Below are positions 48,109-50,703 of a DNA stretch of 50,703 bases, in pieces; the first letter of the stretch is position 1, and each line of letters starts with the position of its first letter. Location of the stretch: assembly GCA_946183915.1 (NCBI GenBank), contig CAMHDJ010000014.1, positions 1 through 50,703 on the forward strand. Reading direction: 5' to 3'. Under the pieces are notes generated by a model. The model saw nothing but the letters and a program-made list of their open reading frames with translations, was not told the DNA's origin and made no database searches. This DNA is from an uncultured Bacteroidales bacterium. GTDB taxonomy: Bacteria; Bacteroidota; Bacteroidia; Bacteroidales; P3. The position numbers were made by a program, and so were the translations under genes.

Positions 48109-48137
48109 CGTGGCGGAGAATTGTAGGTTTCGGGATG

Positions 48138-48145
48138 CAAATTTA
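48138..48145 (-). promoter_or_regulatory. -7 box of the fucosidase gene
   Basis: TAAATTTG on the minus strand, 29 bp before the ATG at 48108. No exact TTG at the expected distance. Confidence 0.45.
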
Positions 48146-48308
48146 CATAAAAAAATCGACATACAGGCGCCCGTACGAAAAATAATGCCTCCCGCCGTTG
48201 CCCGGCAGGGTGGGGAAGATGCGGTAAGTGGTTTAGCGTCATGCTGTTATCTTTATCTTGCCAAGGCGCCGCCGGCCCCGTCCGGCCGTCGCGCCGCCAG
48301 GCCACCCT

Positions 48309-48363
48309 CCAGGCATCAACCAGGCATCCCCTAGGCATCCCCTAGGCATCAACTAGGCATCAT
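48309..48363 (-). repeat. 11-bp tandem repeat array, second locus
   Basis: Five 11-bp units, plus-strand form CCAGGCATCAA, CCAGGCATCCC, CTAGGCATCCC, CTAGGCATCAA, CTAGGCATCAT. The reverse complement matches the unit at 22482-22547 (GATGCCTAG core). It lies in the 517-bp gap between the fucosidase and porP genes; the rest of that gap shows no gene. Confidence 0.85.
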
Positions 48364-48594
48364 CTCTGCATGTGTGCGGAGGGGATGCATGGAAGGAATG
48401 GCGAAAGGGCCAGTGTGGGACTGGCAAAGCCGTGTTTTGCGACGGGCCGCAAAGGGCCAAAAAACGAAAAAACGACCTTTTGCGGGGCCCTTTTGTGGGG
48501 TGGAAGTGCGGTGGGAGTGAAAAAATATGTGGTTGATACAGTGATGATTGGGATTTTTTTTTGAGGAAAATTTCTCTATGTCGAAAAAACTTCG

Positions 48595-48602
48595 TAATAT
48601 TG
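48595..48602 (+). promoter_or_regulatory. -7 box of the porP operon
   Basis: TAATATTG, 23 bp before the ATG at 48626. Matches TAnnTTTG except for one base; no exact TTG upstream. Confidence 0.45.
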
Positions 48603-48625
48603 CGGTTTGATAATTGGCCAATAAT

Positions 48626-49639
48626 ATGTTAAAAAAGCATCTGAAAAAGGGACTGAAAGGGGCGCTTCTGGGTGCCCTGCTCCTGACGGCAGCGACCGCG
48701 GGGGCTCAAGATGTCGGTTTTTCTCAATTCTATGCAAATCCGCTCTACCTCAATCCTGCCTTTGCGGGATCGAAGGTGGCTCCGCGTATATCGCTGTCCT
48801 ACAGGGCCCAGTGGCCTTCGTTGGTGAGCCCGTACACCACGGTGTCGGCCTCGTATGACCAGTACATCGAGGCGCTGCACGGCGGCGTGGGCGCCATCGT
48901 GATGACCGACCGTGTGGGCGATCACGGTGCGTTGAGTACCAATATGTTGGGTATCATCTACGCCTTCCACTTCCAGCTAACGCGCGACATCCGGATGAGT
49001 GCCGCCCTGCAGGCGTCGATCGTCAACAACGCGCTCAACTGGAGCGACTATCTTCGCTTCCCCGAGCAGATCGACCCCGAGCTGGGCTTCTCCTATCCGC
49101 GCACGGTGGCTCCTCCCGACAACCTGAGCCGTTGGAGCGCCGACTTCTTCACCGGCGTGCTGGTGAGCAGCGACAAGTGGTATGCCGGTCTGTCGGCCGC
49201 CCACCTGACGCAGCCCAACCAGGCCTTCTACAGCGAGGACCGTGTGCCGATGAAGTTCACGGTGCATGCCGGCGGACTGATCAACGTGGCCGAGGAGGCT
49301 CGCCGCCAGTCGTCGATCGGTCTGGGCACGCCCGTCATCTCGCCCAACCTGGTCTACCAGTACCAGGGCGGCATACACTACTTCAACTACGGTGTCTACC
49401 TCGACTGGATGCCCTTCCTGGTGGGCGTGTGGTTCCGCCACGGCCAGAAGAATGCCGACGCCTTCATCTTCCAGGTGGGCGTGCAGCAGGACTACTTCAA
49501 GGTGGGCTACAGCTACGACGTGACCGTCAGCCAGTTGGCCAACCAGACGGCCGGCGCCCACGAGCTGACGTTCGGCCTGCTGCTGCCGGTGCCGGAGCGC
49601 GCCAAGAAGGTCAAGGCCATCCGTTGCCCCTCGTTCTAA
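48626..49639 (+). CDS. porP: PorP/SprF family type IX secretion outer-membrane protein
   Basis: A 337-residue outer-membrane beta-barrel protein. Signal peptide (GALLGALLLTAATAGAQ), then the family opening DVGFSQFYANPLYLNPAFAGS, repeated amphipathic strands, and a C-terminal barrel segment. PorP is a core part of the T9SS, and SprF-type paralogs help secrete specific large adhesins. The immediate position upstream of PorK supports the core role. The ATG at 48626 is preferred over a TTG four codons upstream, as it begins the positively charged signal-peptide start MLKKHLKKG. Confidence 0.92.
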   Translation: MLKKHLKKGLKGALLGALLLTAATAGAQDVGFSQFYANPLYLNPAFAGSKVAPRISLSYRAQWPSLVSPYTTVSASYDQYIEALHGGVGAIVMTDRVGDHGALSTNMLGIIYAFHFQLTRDIRMSAALQASIVNNALNWSDYLRFPEQIDPELGFSYPRTVAPPDNLSRWSADFFTGVLVSSDKWYAGLSAAHLTQPNQAFYSEDRVPMKFTVHAGGLINVAEEARRQSSIGLGTPVISPNLVYQYQGGIHYFNYGVYLDWMPFLVGVWFRHGQKNADAFIFQVGVQQDYFKVGYSYDVTVSQLANQTAGAHELTFGLLLPVPERAKKVKAIRCPSF

Positions 49640-49721
49640 CAAAAACAGAGGGCCGAGTGAAACAAAAATCGCTCTTTTGCGTTAATAGATAAAAAAGGAA
49701 TAAAATCAAAAGTTAGTATAT

Positions 49722-50703
49722 ATGAAGATTTCGAGATTTTCATTCGTGCTGCTGGCAGCCACGCTGGTGCTGGCGGGATGCTCCAACAAGGCCGGCAAGT
49801 CGGCCACTACGGGTTGGAACTACAATGATCCCAACTGGGGCGGCTACGATGTGTCGGGAGTCGTCGAGCAGGGCACTGCTCCGGGCCTCGTCTTCATCGA
49901 AGGCGGCTCGTTCGTGATGGGTCACGTGAGCGAAGATTCGCGCTACAGCTGGAACAACACGCCGCACACCGTCACCGTGTCGTCGTTCTACATGGACGAG
50001 TGCGAGGTGAGCAACAAGGCCTACGGCGAGTTCGTCTACTGGATGCAGCGTGCCTACGGCGAGGAGTACCCCGAGAAGGTCATCGCCATCATGCCCGACA
50101 CTGCCTGCTGGCGCGACAAGCTGGCCTGGCGCGAGGGCTTTGTGGACTTCTACTTCCGCAGCCCCAACTATGCCGACTATCCTGTGGTGGGTGTCACCTG
50201 GGAGCAGGCTCAGCAGTACTGCGTCTGGCGTACCGACCGCGTCAACGAGAAGATCCTCGTCGACAAGGGCGTCATCATGCTCGACCAGGAGAACCTGGGT
50301 ACCAACGCCTTCCAGACCGATGTCTACCTGGCTGGCCGCTACGAGGGTGAAACCCGCAAGGGCCTCACCGACTACAACCCCGCCGCTGGCGGCGAGGAGC
50401 GCCAGGTGCGCAAGGCCGACGGTCTGCTCTACCCCTACTACCGCCTGCCGACCGAGGCCGAGTGGGAGTTTGCGGCTCTGGGCTTGATCGGTAACACCTA
50501 CGACGAGCGCGTCACCGAACACAAGACCTACCCCTGGGCGGGTCAGAGCCTGCGTTCGGCCAACAAGAAATACTACGGTCAGTTCCTGGCCAACTTCAAG
50601 CGCACGCGTGGCGACGCCATGGGTGTGGCTGGCAACCTCAACGACGGCTGGGACTACACCTGCCCCGTCAAGTGGTACTTCCCCAACGACTACGGTCTGT
50701 ACA
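49722..50703 (+). CDS. porK: PorK/GldK type IX secretion lipoprotein (cut by window edge)
   Basis: The 327 codons present encode a lipoprotein (lipobox LAGC, Cys20) with a formylglycine-generating-enzyme-like (sulfatase-modifying) domain: FIEGGSFVMGHVSED, MDECEVSNKAYGEFV, DYPVVGVTWEQAQQYCVWRT and LPTEAEWEFAALG. PorK/GldK forms the periplasmic ring of the T9SS with PorN and uses this fold structurally. It follows porP by 82 bp, matching the porPKLMN order; porL, porM and porN should lie beyond the right edge. The gene is open to the end of the window. Confidence 0.92.
   Translation, partial: MKISRFSFVLLAATLVLAGCSNKAGKSATTGWNYNDPNWGGYDVSGVVEQGTAPGLVFIEGGSFVMGHVSEDSRYSWNNTPHTVTVSSFYMDECEVSNKAYGEFVYWMQRAYGEEYPEKVIAIMPDTACWRDKLAWREGFVDFYFRSPNYADYPVVGVTWEQAQQYCVWRTDRVNEKILVDKGVIMLDQENLGTNAFQTDVYLAGRYEGETRKGLTDYNPAAGGEERQVRKADGLLYPYYRLPTEAEWEFAALGLIGNTYDERVTEHKTYPWAGQSLRSANKKYYGQFLANFKRTRGDAMGVAGNLNDGWDYTCPVKWYFPNDYGLY

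Overview
The window looks like a chromosomal segment of a fairly GC-rich Bacteroidales (phylum Bacteroidota), probably a gut or rumen lineage. Four things support this. Many genes carry Bacteroidota promoters: a TTG about 19 bp upstream of TAnnTTTG, exact at DUF1846, the ferritin-like gene, the USP gene, rnfB, dnaG, rocD and two candidate RNA genes. There are type IX secretion (T9SS) genes (PorP/SprF and PorK/GldK) and a T9SS type-B cargo protein. Glutamine synthetase is type III (GlnN). The Rnf genes are in the Bacteroides order B-C-D-G-E. No tRNA or rRNA gene was found.

Layout. 1-4.7 kb: purF (cut by the left edge), pyrG and glnN on the minus strand. 4.8-6.7 kb: a DUF1846 gene followed by a small peptide gene and a decayed second copy of its own 3' end. 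6.9-9.6 kb: a four-gene minus-strand operon (ferritin-like, glutathione peroxidase, OhrR-type MarR regulator, radical SAM enzyme) behind a promoter with an operator-like palindrome. 10-14.2 kb: an rRNA methyltransferase, then DUF4105, MscS and a lipoprotein hydrolase. 14.2-18.2 kb: an AT-richer accessory island. It holds a dispersed repeat, a structured RNA with its own promoter and terminator, an EcoRI-type adenine methyltransferase with a DUF262-HNH nuclease, and a DUF3791/DUF3990 toxin-antitoxin-like cassette. 18.3-26 kb: DUF1015, a 6S-like RNA, a lipoprotein, an ORF6N protein, gcvT, meaB-hemW, SPOR and USP genes. 26.5-31 kb: rnfBCDGE without rnfA. 31-35 kb: a secreted protein and the 1083-residue T9SS cargo. 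35.3-40.7 kb: dnaG, a sigma-54 activator, aroA and miaA. 41.4-48.1 kb: rocD, two membrane proteins, two small lipoproteins, an M23 peptidase and a GH29 fucosidase. 48.6 kb to the end: porP and porK, start of the T9SS core operon.

The most unusual content is repetitive DNA. (1) A dispersed intergenic element of about 190 bp occurs four times; it begins with a palindrome containing TAGATCGTGCACGATCTA and ends in 11-bp tandem units. The same palindrome occurs twice, without the rest of the element, upstream of the peroxide operon, and a degraded copy covers that operon's start site. (2) Two arrays of a different 11-bp unit. (3) Short tandem repeats (7-bp and 9-bp units) inside otherwise conserved coding genes (hemW twice, DUF4105, GH29, M23). 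(4) A CCCCTCTCC-type palindromic element that supplies part of the M23 signal region and the C-terminus of the fucosidase.

The best candidate for an undescribed regulatory system is the leader of the methyltransferase gene. It has a consensus promoter, four nested helices, an intrinsic terminator, and one 21-nt stretch that can pair instead with two downstream segments, one of which includes the methyltransferase start codon.
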